The notes beneath the pieces were generated by a model. The model was not told the DNA's origin. It saw nothing but the letters and a program-made list of their open reading frames with translations, and ran no database searches. The translations under genes were made by a program, and so were the position numbers. This document shows positions 28,968-38,641 of a DNA stretch of 64,000 nucleotides, piece after piece. Position 1 is the stretch's first letter; each line of letters begins with the position of its first letter. The DNA lies in contig JAOHEK010000015.1 of the NCBI GenBank assembly GCA_028097405.1, positions 1-64,000 of the forward strand. Direction: 5' to 3'. This stretch comes from Paracoccaceae bacterium (GTDB taxonomy: Bacteria > Pseudomonadota > Alphaproteobacteria > Rhodobacterales > Rhodobacteraceae).

Positions 28968-29381
28968 ATGGCCTATTGGTTGTTCAAATCAGAACCCTCG
29001 ACATGGAGCTGGGATGATCAGCTTGCCAAGGGCGAAGCTGGCGAAGAATGGGACGGTGTCCGAAATTATCAGGCGCGCAACCACATGCGAACCATGAAAA
29101 TTGGAGACCTAGGGTTCTTCTACCACTCGCAAAAAGACAAAGAGATCGTCGGCATCGTTGAGGTCTGCGCTGAAGTTCACCCTGACAGCAGCACCGATGA
29201 CGAACGCTGGGAATGCGTGGATATAAAGGCGGTTTCATCCCTGAAATCGCCTGTGACCCTTACTCAGGTTAAGGACGATCCACGTCTTCAAGATATGGTC
29301 CTAGCCAATAATACACGCCTTTCCGTGCAGCCGGTGACGAAAGCAGAATGGGACATCGTTCTGGAAATGTCGGGCACTTAA
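28968..29381 (+). CDS. EVE (PUA-like) domain protein
   Basis: A 137-residue protein made of one EVE domain: YWLFKSEPSTWSWDDQ at the N-terminus, GVRNYQARNHMRTMKIGDLGFFYHS near residues 30-54 and GIVEV near 63-67. EVE domains read modified bases in DNA or RNA; in bacteria like this the target is unknown. AAGGAG lies just upstream, inside the 3' end of gpsA, so it belongs to the tsaD-gpsA unit. Confidence 0.9.
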   Translation: MAYWLFKSEPSTWSWDDQLAKGEAGEEWDGVRNYQARNHMRTMKIGDLGFFYHSQKDKEIVGIVEVCAEVHPDSSTDDERWECVDIKAVSSLKSPVTLTQVKDDPRLQDMVLANNTRLSVQPVTKAEWDIVLEMSGT

Positions 29382-29443
29382 ACATTTGATTTACCTCACG
29401 TCATGCCGCAAAGTTGGGTTGAAACTCACGGGAGGGGAAAACC

Positions 29444-29836
29444 ATGGGACTTCTAAGTGTAATCTTGGCCGCGATTGCGGGCTTTGCCTTCGGCGCAGCT
29501 TGGTACATGACCCTTGCGAAACCGTGGGTGGTGGTGGCGGGTATCGACGTGGATGAAAGCGGCAAGCCGGTTAACGATGGCCCGCTTCCGTACATCCTGT
29601 CGTTTTTCGCGATGATCTTGGTCGCTGGCATGATGCGGCATACATTTGCCATGGCAGGCGTTGATACTTTCGCAAAGGGGTTGGTGGCCGGGCTTGGTGT
29701 GGGTCTGTTCTTTATCTCGCCTTGGATCATGATCAACAACGCTTACGGCAATCGCCCTTTCAAGCTGACCTTGATCGATGGTGGTTACGCGACATTTGGT
29801 TGCGCGATAATTGGTGCTGTTCTTGGGCTCTTTTGA
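29444..29836 (+). CDS. DUF1761-family membrane protein
   Basis: A 130-residue protein with about four hydrophobic helices (roughly 2-22, 48-65, 77-97 and 109-129). The pattern AGFAFGAAWYMTLAKPW at the N-terminus and WIMINNAYGNRPFKLTLIDGGYATFG near the C-terminus matches DUF1761. Function is unknown. GGAGGGGA is placed about 5-10 bases before the ATG. It stands 62 bases after the EVE gene, probably in the same unit. Confidence 0.82.
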   Translation: MGLLSVILAAIAGFAFGAAWYMTLAKPWVVVAGIDVDESGKPVNDGPLPYILSFFAMILVAGMMRHTFAMAGVDTFAKGLVAGLGVGLFFISPWIMINNAYGNRPFKLTLIDGGYATFGCAIIGAVLGLF

Positions 29837-29897
29837 CAGTTCAGAACGACAAATTTGGTTCTGTCGGGCGGCCTCGTTCAGCGCTATCACAAGTTTC

Positions 29898-31160
29898 ATG
29901 ATTGATCCTGACGACAAGGCCTTCCTGACTAGGCTGTTTGACGCTGCAATTGCGGCAGCTGATCCAAAGTTCGCGCTTTGCGATCACCTACCTGCGAAAC
30001 CTAACGGTCGGACCATCGTGATTGGTGCCGGCAAGGGTGCTGCGCAAATGGCCGCCGCCTTTGAAGACCTCTGGGGCGAGCCAGTCGAAGGCGTTATCGT
30101 TACGCGTTATGGGTATGCGTGCGAAACGAAATATCTGCCCGTTCTTGAAGCCGCGCACCCGGTACCGGACGCCGCAGGACTTAAGGCCAGTGCGGCGTTG
30201 CTAGCAGCAGTCTCGGGTCTGACCTCAGATGATTTGGTCGTCGCGCTGATTTGTGGCGGCGGATCTGCACTGCTTCCTGCACCTCCGGATGGGTTGACGC
30301 TGGAAGATGAACAATCGTTGAATAAGGCGTTGTTGAGATCTGGCGCACCCATTTCAGCAATGAACGCCATTCGAAAGCACGTCAGCAACGTCAAAGGCGG
30401 TCGGTTGGCGCGTGCTGCCGCCCCCGCTCGGGTGGTCAGCTTGATAGCGTCGGACGTGCCCGGCGACGACCCAGCACAGGTCGCTTCAGGCCCTACCGTG
30501 CCAGACGCCGCAGGCCTGGCTGATACGCGTCAGTTAACCAAAGCCTACAACATTGAATTACCAGACCGCGTCGCGAAGTACCTTGAGAATGCATCAGATG
30601 CACCATCACCGGATGACCCAGTTTTTGCGGGAAACACTGTGGCAGTCATCGCCTCCGCCGCAAGATCGTTGGACGCCGCCGCGGAAGTCGCGCAGCGCGC
30701 AGGCGTGATGCCCGTCATCTTGTCAGATGCCATCGAAGGCGAAGCGCGTGACGTCGGTCAAGTCATTGCTGCGATCGCGCGCGAAACACGCGAAAAGAAC
30801 CGGCCGTTTGCTGCACCCGTTGTGATTTTGTCCGGCGGCGAAACGACCGTCACCGTGCATGGTGACGCCGGACGCGGGGGGCGCAATTCGGAATTTCTTT
30901 TGTCGTTTGCCGGCGGGATCGCAGGGCTGAACATTACGGCACTGGCTGCTGATACAGACGGCATAGATGGTTCGGAAAATAATGCGGGCGCATTCGCGAA
31001 CGGAGAAAGCTGGACCCGGCTACGTGCGGCGGGCGCTGATCCGCGAGAAATGCTGGCCCAGCATGATGCCTGGACAGCTTTCGATACACTTGGAGATTTG
31101 TTCGTGCCGGGGCCGACCGGCACGAACGTTAATGATTTTCGGGCTGTTCTGATCCGCTAG
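29898..31160 (+). CDS. gckA: Glycerate 2-kinase (MOFRL/GckA family)
   Basis: A 420-residue kinase that converts D-glycerate to 2-phosphoglycerate, linking the serine cycle or tartrate/glyoxylate breakdown to glycolysis. The N-terminal DUF4147 part includes IVIGAGKGAAQMA (about residues 37-49) and ICGGGSALLPAPP (about 118-130). The C-terminal MOFRL domain includes VILSGGETTVTVHG and GGRNSEFLLSFA. The ATG at 29898 gives the usual length. The stop is one base from the convergent ahcY stop. Symbols gckA and ttuD are both used for this family. Confidence 0.9.
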   Translation: MIDPDDKAFLTRLFDAAIAAADPKFALCDHLPAKPNGRTIVIGAGKGAAQMAAAFEDLWGEPVEGVIVTRYGYACETKYLPVLEAAHPVPDAAGLKASAALLAAVSGLTSDDLVVALICGGGSALLPAPPDGLTLEDEQSLNKALLRSGAPISAMNAIRKHVSNVKGGRLARAAAPARVVSLIASDVPGDDPAQVASGPTVPDAAGLADTRQLTKAYNIELPDRVAKYLENASDAPSPDDPVFAGNTVAVIASAARSLDAAAEVAQRAGVMPVILSDAIEGEARDVGQVIAAIARETREKNRPFAAPVVILSGGETTVTVHGDAGRGGRNSEFLLSFAGGIAGLNITALAADTDGIDGSENNAGAFANGESWTRLRAAGADPREMLAQHDAWTAFDTLGDLFVPGPTGTNVNDFRAVLIR

Positions 31161-31161
31161 A

Positions 31162-32550
31162 TCAGTAACGATAATGTTCGGGCTTGAATGGCCCGTCTTG
31201 TGCGACACCGATGTAATCGGCTTGATCTTTATCCAGCTTGGAAAGTTTCGCGCCAACCCGATCAAGGTGCAGCATGGCGACCTTTTCATCCAGATGCTTC
31301 GGCAAAATATAGACCTCGTTCCCGTAGTTGTCGCCTTTGTTAAACAGTTCGATCTGAGCCAATACCTGATTGGTAAAGCTTGCCGACATAACAAAGCTTG
31401 GATGGCCGGTGGCATTGCCAAGGTTCAACAAACGGCCTTCGGACAGCAAGATGATGCGGTTACCAGACGGCATCTCGATCATATCAACTTGATCTTTGAT
31501 GCTGGTCCACTTGTGGTTCTTCAGATTGGCGACCTGAATCTCGTTGTCGAAGTGGCCGATGTTACCAACAATCGCCATGTCGCGCATGTCGCGCATATGC
31601 TCGATGCGAATGACGTCTTTGTTGCCGGTCGTCGTAATGAAAATATCTGCATCAAGGTTTTCCTCCAGCAGAACAACCTCATATCCGTCCATCGCCGCTT
31701 GCAGGGCGCAGATCGGATCAACCTCGGTCACTTTCACACGGGCCCCTGCCCCGCTCAAAGACGCAGCCGAACCTTTGCCGACATCACCGTACCCACAGAC
31801 AACGGCCACCTTACCGGCCATCATCGTGTCAGTGGCGCGGCGGATGCCGTCAACCAGGCTTTCTTTGCACCCATACTTGTTGTCGAACTTCGACTTGGTG
31901 ACACTGTCGTTGACGTTGATCGCCGGGAAGGGCAACTGACCCTTTTTGTGCAGATCATAAAGCCGGTGCACGCCCGTCGTAGTTTCTTCGGATACACCCA
32001 GAATGTCGCCGCGCGTTTTTGTGAACCAACCGGGGGTTTCCGCCATCCGTTTCTTGATTTGGGCAAAGATCGCTTCTTCTTCTTCAGAAGTAGGCACTTC
32101 GATCAGATCGGTTTCGCCCGCTTCAACCCGTGCGCCCAACAAGACGTACAGTGTCGCGTCACCACCGTCGTCCAAAATCAGGTTTGCGCCTTCAGGGAAC
32201 ATAAACGAACGGTCAAGATAGTCCCAATGTTCGGTTAGGCTTTGACCCTTGATCGCAAAAACCGGGGTTCCACCAGCTGCAATCGCAGCCGCAGCATGGT
32301 CTTGGGTTGAGAAAATGTTGCACGAAGCCCAGCGAACATCAGCGCCAAGTGCATTCAGCGTTTCAATCAGAACCGCGGTTTGGATCGTCATATGAAGCGA
32401 ACCAACGATCCGTGCACCCTTCAAGGGCTGTTCGCTGCCGAATTCCTCGCGCAGCGCCATAAGGCCGGGCATCTCGGTTTCGGCAATATCAAGTTCCTTG
32501 CGGCCGAACTCGGCCAGCGCGATATCCTTGACGACATAATCCTGTGACAT
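31162..32550 (-). CDS. ahcY: S-adenosylhomocysteine hydrolase
   Basis: A 462-residue NAD-dependent enzyme that splits S-adenosylhomocysteine into adenosine and homocysteine, keeping methyltransferases from product inhibition. The NAD-binding motif [10 protein letters not shown] lies near residues 222-231, the catalytic-site segment [14 protein letters not shown] just before it, and the C-terminus ends in the standard HYRY. The ATG at 32550 gives [10 protein letters not shown], preceded by GGAGCAGG. The 64-base leader does not clearly fold into a known SAH-type riboswitch. Confidence 0.97.
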   Translation of the reverse strand: MSQDYVVKDIALAEFGRKELDIAETEMPGLMALREEFGSEQPLKGARIVGSLHMTIQTAVLIETLNALGADVRWASCNIFSTQDHAAAAIAAGGTPVFAIKGQSLTEHWDYLDRSFMFPEGANLILDDGGDATLYVLLGARVEAGETDLIEVPTSEEEEAIFAQIKKRMAETPGWFTKTRGDILGVSEETTTGVHRLYDLHKKGQLPFPAINVNDSVTKSKFDNKYGCKESLVDGIRRATDTMMAGKVAVVCGYGDVGKGSAASLSGAGARVKVTEVDPICALQAAMDGYEVVLLEENLDADIFITTTGNKDVIRIEHMRDMRDMAIVGNIGHFDNEIQVANLKNHKWTSIKDQVDMIEMPSGNRIILLSEGRLLNLGNATGHPSFVMSASFTNQVLAQIELFNKGDNYGNEVYILPKHLDEKVAMLHLDRVGAKLSKLDKDQADYIGVAQDGPFKPEHYRY

Positions 32551-32614
32551 GACCTGCTCCACTATATGGGTTTTTAGGTCACTTAGCACCGAGCATAGGA
32601 CCCGGCAACAAGGG

Positions 32615-32920
32615 TTAGCCAGGAATACCTGCTGGAATCTTAAGTCCGTCGCGCCAATTTGTCCCAGCGGCCATAATGCAGGACGTTCCGTCTGCCCGTG
32701 TCATCAGGATCGTCCAGGTGCCTTTTTCTTCGGAAAGCCAGACTTCGAAAAGGTGATCAGCGTTTTGTAGACCGCCGCCTGAAAAGGATTCTCCGTATTT
32801 TCCGGAGAGTTTGTCCACAACAGAATCGCGATTTCCGCAATTCGCCTGAGCTTGAACCGCTTCGGGTACCAGAACGGCTGCTGTTACAGCCGTCGCAACA
32901 AGTGTTTTTTTCCAAGGCAT
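32615..32920 (-). CDS. Small secreted protein of unknown function
   Basis: A 101-residue protein with a clear Sec signal peptide ([23 protein letters not shown], likely cleaved near residue 25), then a compact ~75-residue domain with two cysteines (CGNRD and TSCIM) that may form a disulfide. Its mature part resembles small conserved periplasmic proteins of roseobacters, but I assign no function. GGAGAG precedes the start. It lies just upstream of ahcY on the same strand. A 12-bp palindrome at 32982-32993 sits in its promoter region. Confidence 0.75.
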   Translation of the reverse strand: MPWKKTLVATAVTAAVLVPEAVQAQANCGNRDSVVDKLSGKYGESFSGGGLQNADHLFEVWLSEEKGTWTILMTRADGTSCIMAAGTNWRDGLKIPAGIPG

Positions 32921-33220
32921 TGGTCTCTCCTTTCGACAGCAATCCAGCTGTGTCCTGATGGGACCTCCCTAATGCTCAATCGTTACGCGTAACTCTTTTA
33001 CGATAGGCTTACTTGACCTTTTCTGATCCGGCCTTTTGCCTTCTGTGCCAACGTTAGTGGCGAACTTTGCCGGAAAAGCGTTCGGATTTCGGACATTTCG
33101 TGCCAACTTGAAAGACTTTTAAGCCAATTGGCACATTTTGAATGGAGGGAAACCCACTTTGACGTCACCTGTCGCGACATCGACACTTGACCCTCTTCGC
33201 ATTGATGTAAAAAAAGCGGA
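32921..33220. other. Divergent intergenic region with a 12-bp palindrome
   Basis: Three hundred bases between the secreted-protein gene (reverse) and the HD-domain gene (forward), presumably holding both promoters. The perfect palindrome GTTACGCGTAAC is at 32982-32993. No additional gene is seen. Confidence 0.6.
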
Positions 33221-33823
33221 ATGGCGGGAAAAAAGACAGAAACGCGCGCGTGGCAACGCATGTTGTCCGGGCGGCGCTTGGATTTACTTGATCCAACACC
33301 CGTGGACATCGAGATCGACGATATAGCGCATGGATTGGCCTTTGTGGCGCGTTGGAATGGCCAAACTTTGGGCGAATTCCCCTATTCGGTGGCCGAACAC
33401 TCGCTGTTGGTTGAACAACTCTTTACCAGAATCATGCCGAACGCGCCTGCCAAATGGCAATTGGCCGCTTTGTTGCACGATGCGCCCGAGTACGTCATTG
33501 GCGATATGATCTCACCGGTTAAATCTGCAGTTGGCCCTGGGTATTCAGCCTTGGACGACCGTTTGACGGCGGCAATTCATCTGCGCTTTGGGCTGCCTGC
33601 AACCATCCCAAAAACTGTCAAAGCCAAGATCAAACGTGCGGACAAGGTTTCCGCTTGGCTGGAAGCCACACAAATCGCGGGCTTCAATGCAGATGAGGCG
33701 AACAAGTTCTTCGGACGACCGGATCAGTCCCTAATTAAAGGTCTTTCCATTGTTCTGCGCCCACCAATAGAGGCACGTCACGCCTTTGTTGCACGTCACA
33801 ATTCACTTTTGTCTGATATTTGA
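33221..33823 (+). CDS. HD-domain phosphohydrolase (YfbR-like)
   Basis: A 200-residue protein with the HD metal-binding pattern: His of SVAEHSLLV (about residue 60), the HD pair in AALLHDAPEYVIGD (about 85-97) and a later Asp in the RADKVSAWLEA helix. YfbR-type members dephosphorylate deoxynucleoside monophosphates; that activity is inferred. The C-terminus lies only four bases from the convergent regA stop. No strong ribosome-binding site is visible before the chosen ATG. Confidence 0.82.
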   Translation: MAGKKTETRAWQRMLSGRRLDLLDPTPVDIEIDDIAHGLAFVARWNGQTLGEFPYSVAEHSLLVEQLFTRIMPNAPAKWQLAALLHDAPEYVIGDMISPVKSAVGPGYSALDDRLTAAIHLRFGLPATIPKTVKAKIKRADKVSAWLEATQIAGFNADEANKFFGRPDQSLIKGLSIVLRPPIEARHAFVARHNSLLSDI

Positions 33824-33826
33824 AGG

Positions 33827-34366
33827 CTAACGCGGTGACCGTTTCGCCAGAATACGCTGCAAAGTACGACGATGCATGTTCAACCGACGGGCAGTTTCGC
33901 TAACATTACGATCACAAAGTTCGTAGACCCTTTGAATATGCTCCCATCGCACGCGATCCGCGCTCATTGGGTTCTCTGGCGGAGGGGGTAGTTCATCATC
34001 CGTCGCCAAAAGCGCGGCGGTCACATCGTTTGCGTCCGCTGGCTTCGAAAGATAGTCAGTCGCGCCGATTTTCACAGCCGCAACAGCCGTCGCAATGGCC
34101 CCATACCCTGTCAGAACAACAATCCGACTGTCTTCACGTTTTTCGCGAATCCGTTCGACAACATCCAACCCATTGCCGTCCTCTAATCGCAGATCAATCA
34201 CAGCGTAAGCCGGCGGTCGAGCCGTCGCGATAGCCGTACCACCCGCAACAGAATCCGCCGTTTCAACCTCAAATCCACGCTTTTCCATCGCGCGAGCAAG
34301 ACGTTTCAGAAACGGCTCATCGTCATCTACGATTAAAAGTGATGCATCCGGACCGACATCAGCCAC
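33827..34366 (-). CDS. regA: Redox response regulator RegA/PrrA/ActR
   Basis: A 179-residue response regulator. The receiver domain has acidic residues 14-16 (VDDDE), phospho-acceptor Asp58 (AVIDLRL) and Lys near 107 (YLSKPAD). A Pro-rich linker (ELPPPPENP) precedes a Fis-type helix-turn-helix (SETARRLNMHRRTLQRILAKRSPR) nearly invariant in RegA proteins. With RegB it controls respiration, carbon and nitrogen fixation and, where present, photosynthesis in response to redox state. It lies 62 bases downstream of senC on the same strand, with regB divergent: the canonical cluster. Confidence 0.96.
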   Translation of the reverse strand: MADVGPDASLLIVDDDEPFLKRLARAMEKRGFEVETADSVAGGTAIATARPPAYAVIDLRLEDGNGLDVVERIREKREDSRIVVLTGYGAIATAVAAVKIGATDYLSKPADANDVTAALLATDDELPPPPENPMSADRVRWEHIQRVYELCDRNVSETARRLNMHRRTLQRILAKRSPR

Positions 34367-34428
34367 ATTGGTAATCCATTTATAAACTAATAAGAAAACT
34401 AGGGCGCAGTGGGGGCCGGGTCAAACGA

Positions 34429-35040
34429 TCAAGACGCGTTTATCATGCAAGCCGACTTTTCTGCCATACCCTCTGGTGTCTCTTCCGCCCGAAAGAAAGT
34501 CGCCAATTCGTTTCCAGGAAGCATAAGATACGTGAAATTCGAGTGCGCCATAAGATAGAACTCTTCGTCACCCGAGCCGCGCGCATAATAGGCACGATAA
34601 GCATCGGCAGCCTGTTTCACCTGTTCCGGCGAGCCTGTCAAAGCGACCATGTCCGGATGCATATCCTCAGCATAGTCAGCAAGTACTTCCGGCGTATCTC
34701 GCTCGGGATCAATCGTCACAAAGACAAGCGCAACATCTTCGCCCTGCTCTTCCAATAAGTCGGTTGCCAACGCGTTGCGCGCAACGTCGAAAGGGCAAAC
34801 ATCGGGGCAGAAGGTATATCCAAAATAGACCAGTGCTGGTCGATCGATCACATCAGCATCGGTCACTAATTCGCCTTGGGCATTCACCAGTTCGAACGGC
34901 CCACCAATCGGGGATCCCACCGCAGATGCCACATCGCATTCCACATTCCCCGACATCAGAGTATAAGCCGCCGTACCACCGATCAGCGCTGCTAAACCGA
35001 CACCGCCAAGAAGAGCTGCAATTTTTGTCATTCTCTTCAT
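34429..35040 (-). CDS. senC: SCO1/SenC copper chaperone (PrrC)
   Basis: A 203-residue protein anchored by an N-terminal membrane helix (about 6-28), with a periplasmic thioredoxin-like domain. Copper ligands Cys78 and Cys82 (YTFCPDVCP) and His166 (LMAHSNF) are all present. It helps assemble the CuA or CuB centre of cytochrome oxidases and can influence RegB signalling. It is divergent from regB with ~76 bases between the starts and precedes regA. Confidence 0.95.
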   Translation of the reverse strand: MKRMTKIAALLGGVGLAALIGGTAAYTLMSGNVECDVASAVGSPIGGPFELVNAQGELVTDADVIDRPALVYFGYTFCPDVCPFDVARNALATDLLEEQGEDVALVFVTIDPERDTPEVLADYAEDMHPDMVALTGSPEQVKQAADAYRAYYARGSGDEEFYLMAHSNFTYLMLPGNELATFFRAEETPEGMAEKSACMINAS

Positions 35041-35116
35041 CCCAATTTGTTTTGCGACCGCATTGATCCCTCATGCGGAACATGAATACAAATTACATGA
35101 TTGTGAAAGCGAAAGA

Positions 35117-36496
35117 ATGACCCTAGCGGCATACGACCCTCATGGCACGCGTTCGAACTGGGTGCGCCTAAGAACGCTTATCGTTTTGAGGTGGATCGCC
35201 ATTTTCGGTCAGCTGGCTGCCATCACAGTTGCAGTGCGACTCTTTGACCTCGACCTGAACGTCGGGCTGTGCTTCGTGGTGATCGGAATTTCTATACTCG
35301 CGAACCTGATCGCCGTGTTCATCTATCCAGAAAACAAACGGCTGAGCGAAAGAGAAGTATCCGCAATGCTGATATTTGACATTCTGCAGCTTTCCGCTCT
35401 GGTGTTCCTGACCGGCGGTCTTAGCAACCCTTTCGCTCTTTTGATCCTTGCTCCGGTTGCCATTTCAGCGATGGCTTTAAATACATGGACAACGATTGGC
35501 GTTGCAGCGCTTTCGGTCGCCTTGGTTGTGATGCTGCTATTCTTTCACTTGCCTTTGCGTACCGTCGATGACGTGGTCATGCAAATCCCAGTTGTATTCG
35601 AGTTCGGATTTCTAGCCGCGATCAGTATCGGAGTGATCTTTCTGTCCGTCTACGCGGGCCGTGTCACCAATGAAATGAACGCAATGTCCGAAGCTTTGAC
35701 GGCGACACAAATGGCGCTTGCTCGTGAACAAAAGCTCACAGATTTGGGCGGTGTTGTCGCGGCAGCCGCACATGAACTTGGAACACCACTGGCCACCATC
35801 AAGCTGGCCAGCGCCGAGTTGATCGAAGAACTTGAAACCAGGCCCGAGCTACGCGACGACGCCATACTGATCCGAGATCAAGCAGTGCGCTGTCGAGATA
35901 TCCTCAATTCCATGGGTCAGGCAGGAAATGATGATCTGCACATCCGTCGGGCACCGATCGAAGCCGTGGTTCAAGAAGCTGCCGAGCCACATGCGAACCG
36001 AGGCAAGCTTCTGCATTATGGCTTCGAAATTGCAAGCTCACCTGACGAACGCCAGCCTTTCATTGATCGGCGTCCCGAGATCATTCACGGTCTACGAAAT
36101 CTTGTGCAGAACGCTGTTGATTTTGCTCGTGCGAATGTTTGGGTGGATGTTTTCTGGGATGACGATGTCATCGTCGTTAGGATTATTGATGATGGTCGCG
36201 GGTATCCCGCGAATGTCATAAATCGGATTGGCGACCCTTTCATGGGGCGACGGAAGCGCGAAACACGCCCCGGATATGAGGGTATGGGGTTGGGACTGTT
36301 TATCGCTAAGACACTTTTAGAGCGTTCAGGCGCTGAACTAAGCTTTGCCAACGGTCACGAGCCAGGAGACCCTGCCCCGGGGGCTGGTGAGCGTACCGGC
36401 GCAATCGTTGAAGCCCGCTGGCGACGCGAAATATTTGCGGCGGCAGACGATGCGGCCCGCTCGGCGCTCGGGAAAAACCGGCCGATCGAAGCCTAG
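35117..36496 (+). CDS. regB: Redox sensor histidine kinase RegB/PrrB/ActS
   Basis: A 459-residue kinase with six transmembrane helices (about 20-180). The quinone-sensing motif GGLSNPF is at residues 100-106. The H-box AAAHELGTPLATIK has phospho-His219, and the redox-active cysteine Cys259 (AVRCRDIL) is in place. The C-terminal HATPase domain has NLVQNAVDFA, DDGRGYP and GMGLGLFIAKTLLE. It phosphorylates RegA when the quinone pool is reduced. An upstream in-frame ATG at 35063 would add 18 residues; 35117 gives the family-like N-terminus. Confidence 0.95.
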   Translation: MTLAAYDPHGTRSNWVRLRTLIVLRWIAIFGQLAAITVAVRLFDLDLNVGLCFVVIGISILANLIAVFIYPENKRLSEREVSAMLIFDILQLSALVFLTGGLSNPFALLILAPVAISAMALNTWTTIGVAALSVALVVMLLFFHLPLRTVDDVVMQIPVVFEFGFLAAISIGVIFLSVYAGRVTNEMNAMSEALTATQMALAREQKLTDLGGVVAAAAHELGTPLATIKLASAELIEELETRPELRDDAILIRDQAVRCRDILNSMGQAGNDDLHIRRAPIEAVVQEAAEPHANRGKLLHYGFEIASSPDERQPFIDRRPEIIHGLRNLVQNAVDFARANVWVDVFWDDDVIVVRIIDDGRGYPANVINRIGDPFMGRRKRETRPGYEGMGLGLFIAKTLLERSGAELSFANGHEPGDPAPGAGERTGAIVEARWRREIFAAADDAARSALGKNRPIEA

Positions 36497-36562
36497 CAAA
36501 TTAACGCACTGTTAACCCCAATGACGAAAAATCGGCAAAGTTATGTCTGGGGGACACACACT

Positions 36563-38113
36563 GTGCTTAATGAACCAAATTCGTTGCTGATGTTCTTGAT
36601 TGGAATCGGGGTGTCTTCGCTTCTGGCCGTTGCGGCTCTTGCCAGGATACGCGTCAATGCCCGGCCAGCTCGTGACGCAGACGAGACATTGATTTTTCTT
36701 GTCCGCGACAAGGATGTTGTCGATGCTAGCTTTGATGGTCGCCGGATTTTGGACGCCGTCTCGGGACCAACCACCGGAATCGAAAAACTTCGCCTTTATC
36801 TGTCCCGACATTTTGATGATGCCGAAAAGCTCGTTCTACCTGCCACCGAATTTGGCGATCTGGCGCAAGTGTCCCGGGACGGGCAATCCCAGATCCACAG
36901 GAAGACAGCGGCGGATACCGTTCGACTGAAGCTTAGCTTTGTAAATGGCGTCAAATCCAATGCCGATGATTTGCATTCGATCCGCGCCATGGAAAATGAA
37001 CTAGAGACACTTCGCGCCAATACTTCAGCGGCTCCGTTCCTGCTGTGGCGTCAGAACCCTTCGGGCGAAATTACTTGGGTCAACCGCGCCTATCTGGACA
37101 CTGTTCGAAGCTTTAGCGGGTCTGGGGCTGACTTAGTCTGGCCGCTGCCGATACTGTTTCCGTCGCTTCAGGCCACAGCGGGCAATGTAGATGGCGAGGC
37201 CCAGCGCATCGCAGTGCATGGCCGCGGCGATTCCGAAGACGCATGGTACGACTGTCATATCACCCGGATCGGACAAGATATCCTGTGTACCGCCATACCG
37301 GCTGACGAAGCCGTTCGATCCGAAAACCGACGCCGTGAGTTCACTCAGACCTTAACCAAAACTTTCGCCGAGCTGGCAATTGGATTGGCGATTTTCGACC
37401 GGTCACGACGCCTTGTCCTTTTCAACCCTGCACTTTTGGACCTGACAAACCTACCAACCGACTTTCTGACATCCCGGCCTAGCATGGTCAGCTTTCTGGA
37501 TCGCTTGCGGGAAAATCGCGTCATGCCCGAACCGCGCGATTACCGTACATGGCGTGCCGCGATTGCCGATCTTGAGGCCGCATCGACAGACGGAACTTAT
37601 AGCGAAACTTGGTCACTGCCAGATGGTCAGACCTACCACGTCACGGGTCGCCCCCATCCAGATGGCGCTGTTGCGCTCTTGTTTGAAGATATCAGTGCCG
37701 AGATGTCTTTGACCCGCCGTTTCCGCGATAGCTTGGAACAATCACAAACCGTCATTGACGCGGTTTCTGAAGCCGTCGCCGTCTTTTCACCAACCGGTCA
37801 GTTGGTCATGACAAACGCCGCTTACCACAATCTCTGGCAGACAGATCCCAACGCATCGCTTGAGCCCATCGATCTGACCGAAGCGACCCGGCATTGGCAT
37901 ATGCTTTCAACACCAACACCCGTTTGGGGTGATTTCCGCGAGTTCGCCCAGATGGCTCAAGATCGTGAAGAATGGACTGCCTCGATCATTCTTCAGGACG
38001 GTCGGCCGGTGCATTGCCGCTTTATCCCGCAAAAGGCAGGGGTCAGTTTGGCCTTGTTCCAAATTCAATCTGCGCAACCCGTCATCGAACAAGACCTCCG
38101 ACAAACAGCTTGA
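36563..38113 (+). CDS. Membrane-anchored multi-PAS sensor protein without a kinase domain
   Basis: A 516-residue protein with one N-terminal membrane helix (about 9-29) and at least three PAS-like segments (about 170-260, 275-390 and 395-505, with FAELAIGLAIFDRSRRLVLFNPAL and TVIDAVSEAVAVFSPTGQLVMTNAAY). It ends without a histidine kinase, GGDEF or other output domain, so it may bind a ligand and act through a partner. The GTG at 36563 was chosen because GGGGGA lies about 8 bases upstream; an ATG at 36521 is in frame. It follows regB by 66 bases, and tsaE follows. Confidence 0.78.
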   Translation: MLNEPNSLLMFLIGIGVSSLLAVAALARIRVNARPARDADETLIFLVRDKDVVDASFDGRRILDAVSGPTTGIEKLRLYLSRHFDDAEKLVLPATEFGDLAQVSRDGQSQIHRKTAADTVRLKLSFVNGVKSNADDLHSIRAMENELETLRANTSAAPFLLWRQNPSGEITWVNRAYLDTVRSFSGSGADLVWPLPILFPSLQATAGNVDGEAQRIAVHGRGDSEDAWYDCHITRIGQDILCTAIPADEAVRSENRRREFTQTLTKTFAELAIGLAIFDRSRRLVLFNPALLDLTNLPTDFLTSRPSMVSFLDRLRENRVMPEPRDYRTWRAAIADLEAASTDGTYSETWSLPDGQTYHVTGRPHPDGAVALLFEDISAEMSLTRRFRDSLEQSQTVIDAVSEAVAVFSPTGQLVMTNAAYHNLWQTDPNASLEPIDLTEATRHWHMLSTPTPVWGDFREFAQMAQDREEWTASIILQDGRPVHCRFIPQKAGVSLALFQIQSAQPVIEQDLRQTA

Positions 38114-38158
38114 TCCAGCCTTGCGGCCCGGACACTTGGCCGTCACATTGGCCCCGTT

Positions 38159-38641
38159 ATGGGTTTTTCCGCCACCACGTTCCTTGCCGACTCCAATGAA
38201 ACCGACCGATTTGGCGCGGAGCTTGCTGCTTTGATCCAGGCGGGCGATACAATCTTGTTGGAAGGCGAGATTGGGGCCGGGAAATCACATCTTGCAAGGG
38301 CTGTCATTCAATCCCTTTTACAAACATCCGGTCTTCCTTCGGTCGAAGTGCCGTCGCCAACCTACACGCTTGTTCAGACATATGATCTTACTGACACGGT
38401 TATTTGGCACGCGGATCTTTATCGATTAGCTGATGGGTCCGAAACGCTGGAACTTGGGCTGGATGATGCCTTTGGTGTGGACATTGTTCTGATCGAATGG
38501 CCTGACCGACTGGATCAGACGGTTGAAGGCGCCTTAAAGATCGCGTTGGAAACAGCTGGTACCGGTCGAACCATGCAAGTGACGTCTGCCTCTGATCGCT
38601 GGCAGGTCCTGTCTAATCGTCTTGCGTGCGCAGATGCCTGA
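38159..38641 (+). CDS. tsaE: tRNA threonylcarbamoyladenosine biosynthesis ATPase TsaE
   Basis: A 160-residue P-loop ATPase that regenerates the TsaB-TsaD complex during t6A37 formation. Walker A is GEIGAGKSHLARA (about residues 36-48). The family segment VPSPTYTLVQTY follows (about 64-75), then HADLYRL and LIEWPDRL. Length is normal. Its end overlaps the start of the sugar kinase gene. tsaD is 11 kb to the left; tsaB is not in this window. Confidence 0.95.
   Translation: MGFSATTFLADSNETDRFGAELAALIQAGDTILLEGEIGAGKSHLARAVIQSLLQTSGLPSVEVPSPTYTLVQTYDLTDTVIWHADLYRLADGSETLELGLDDAFGVDIVLIEWPDRLDQTVEGALKIALETAGTGRTMQVTSASDRWQVLSNRLACADA

Noticed and set aside
32551-32614. Possible SAH or SAM/SAH riboswitch in the ahcY leader
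   Set aside because: The 64-base leader does not show the expected conserved core or pseudoknot pairing, so no riboswitch was called.
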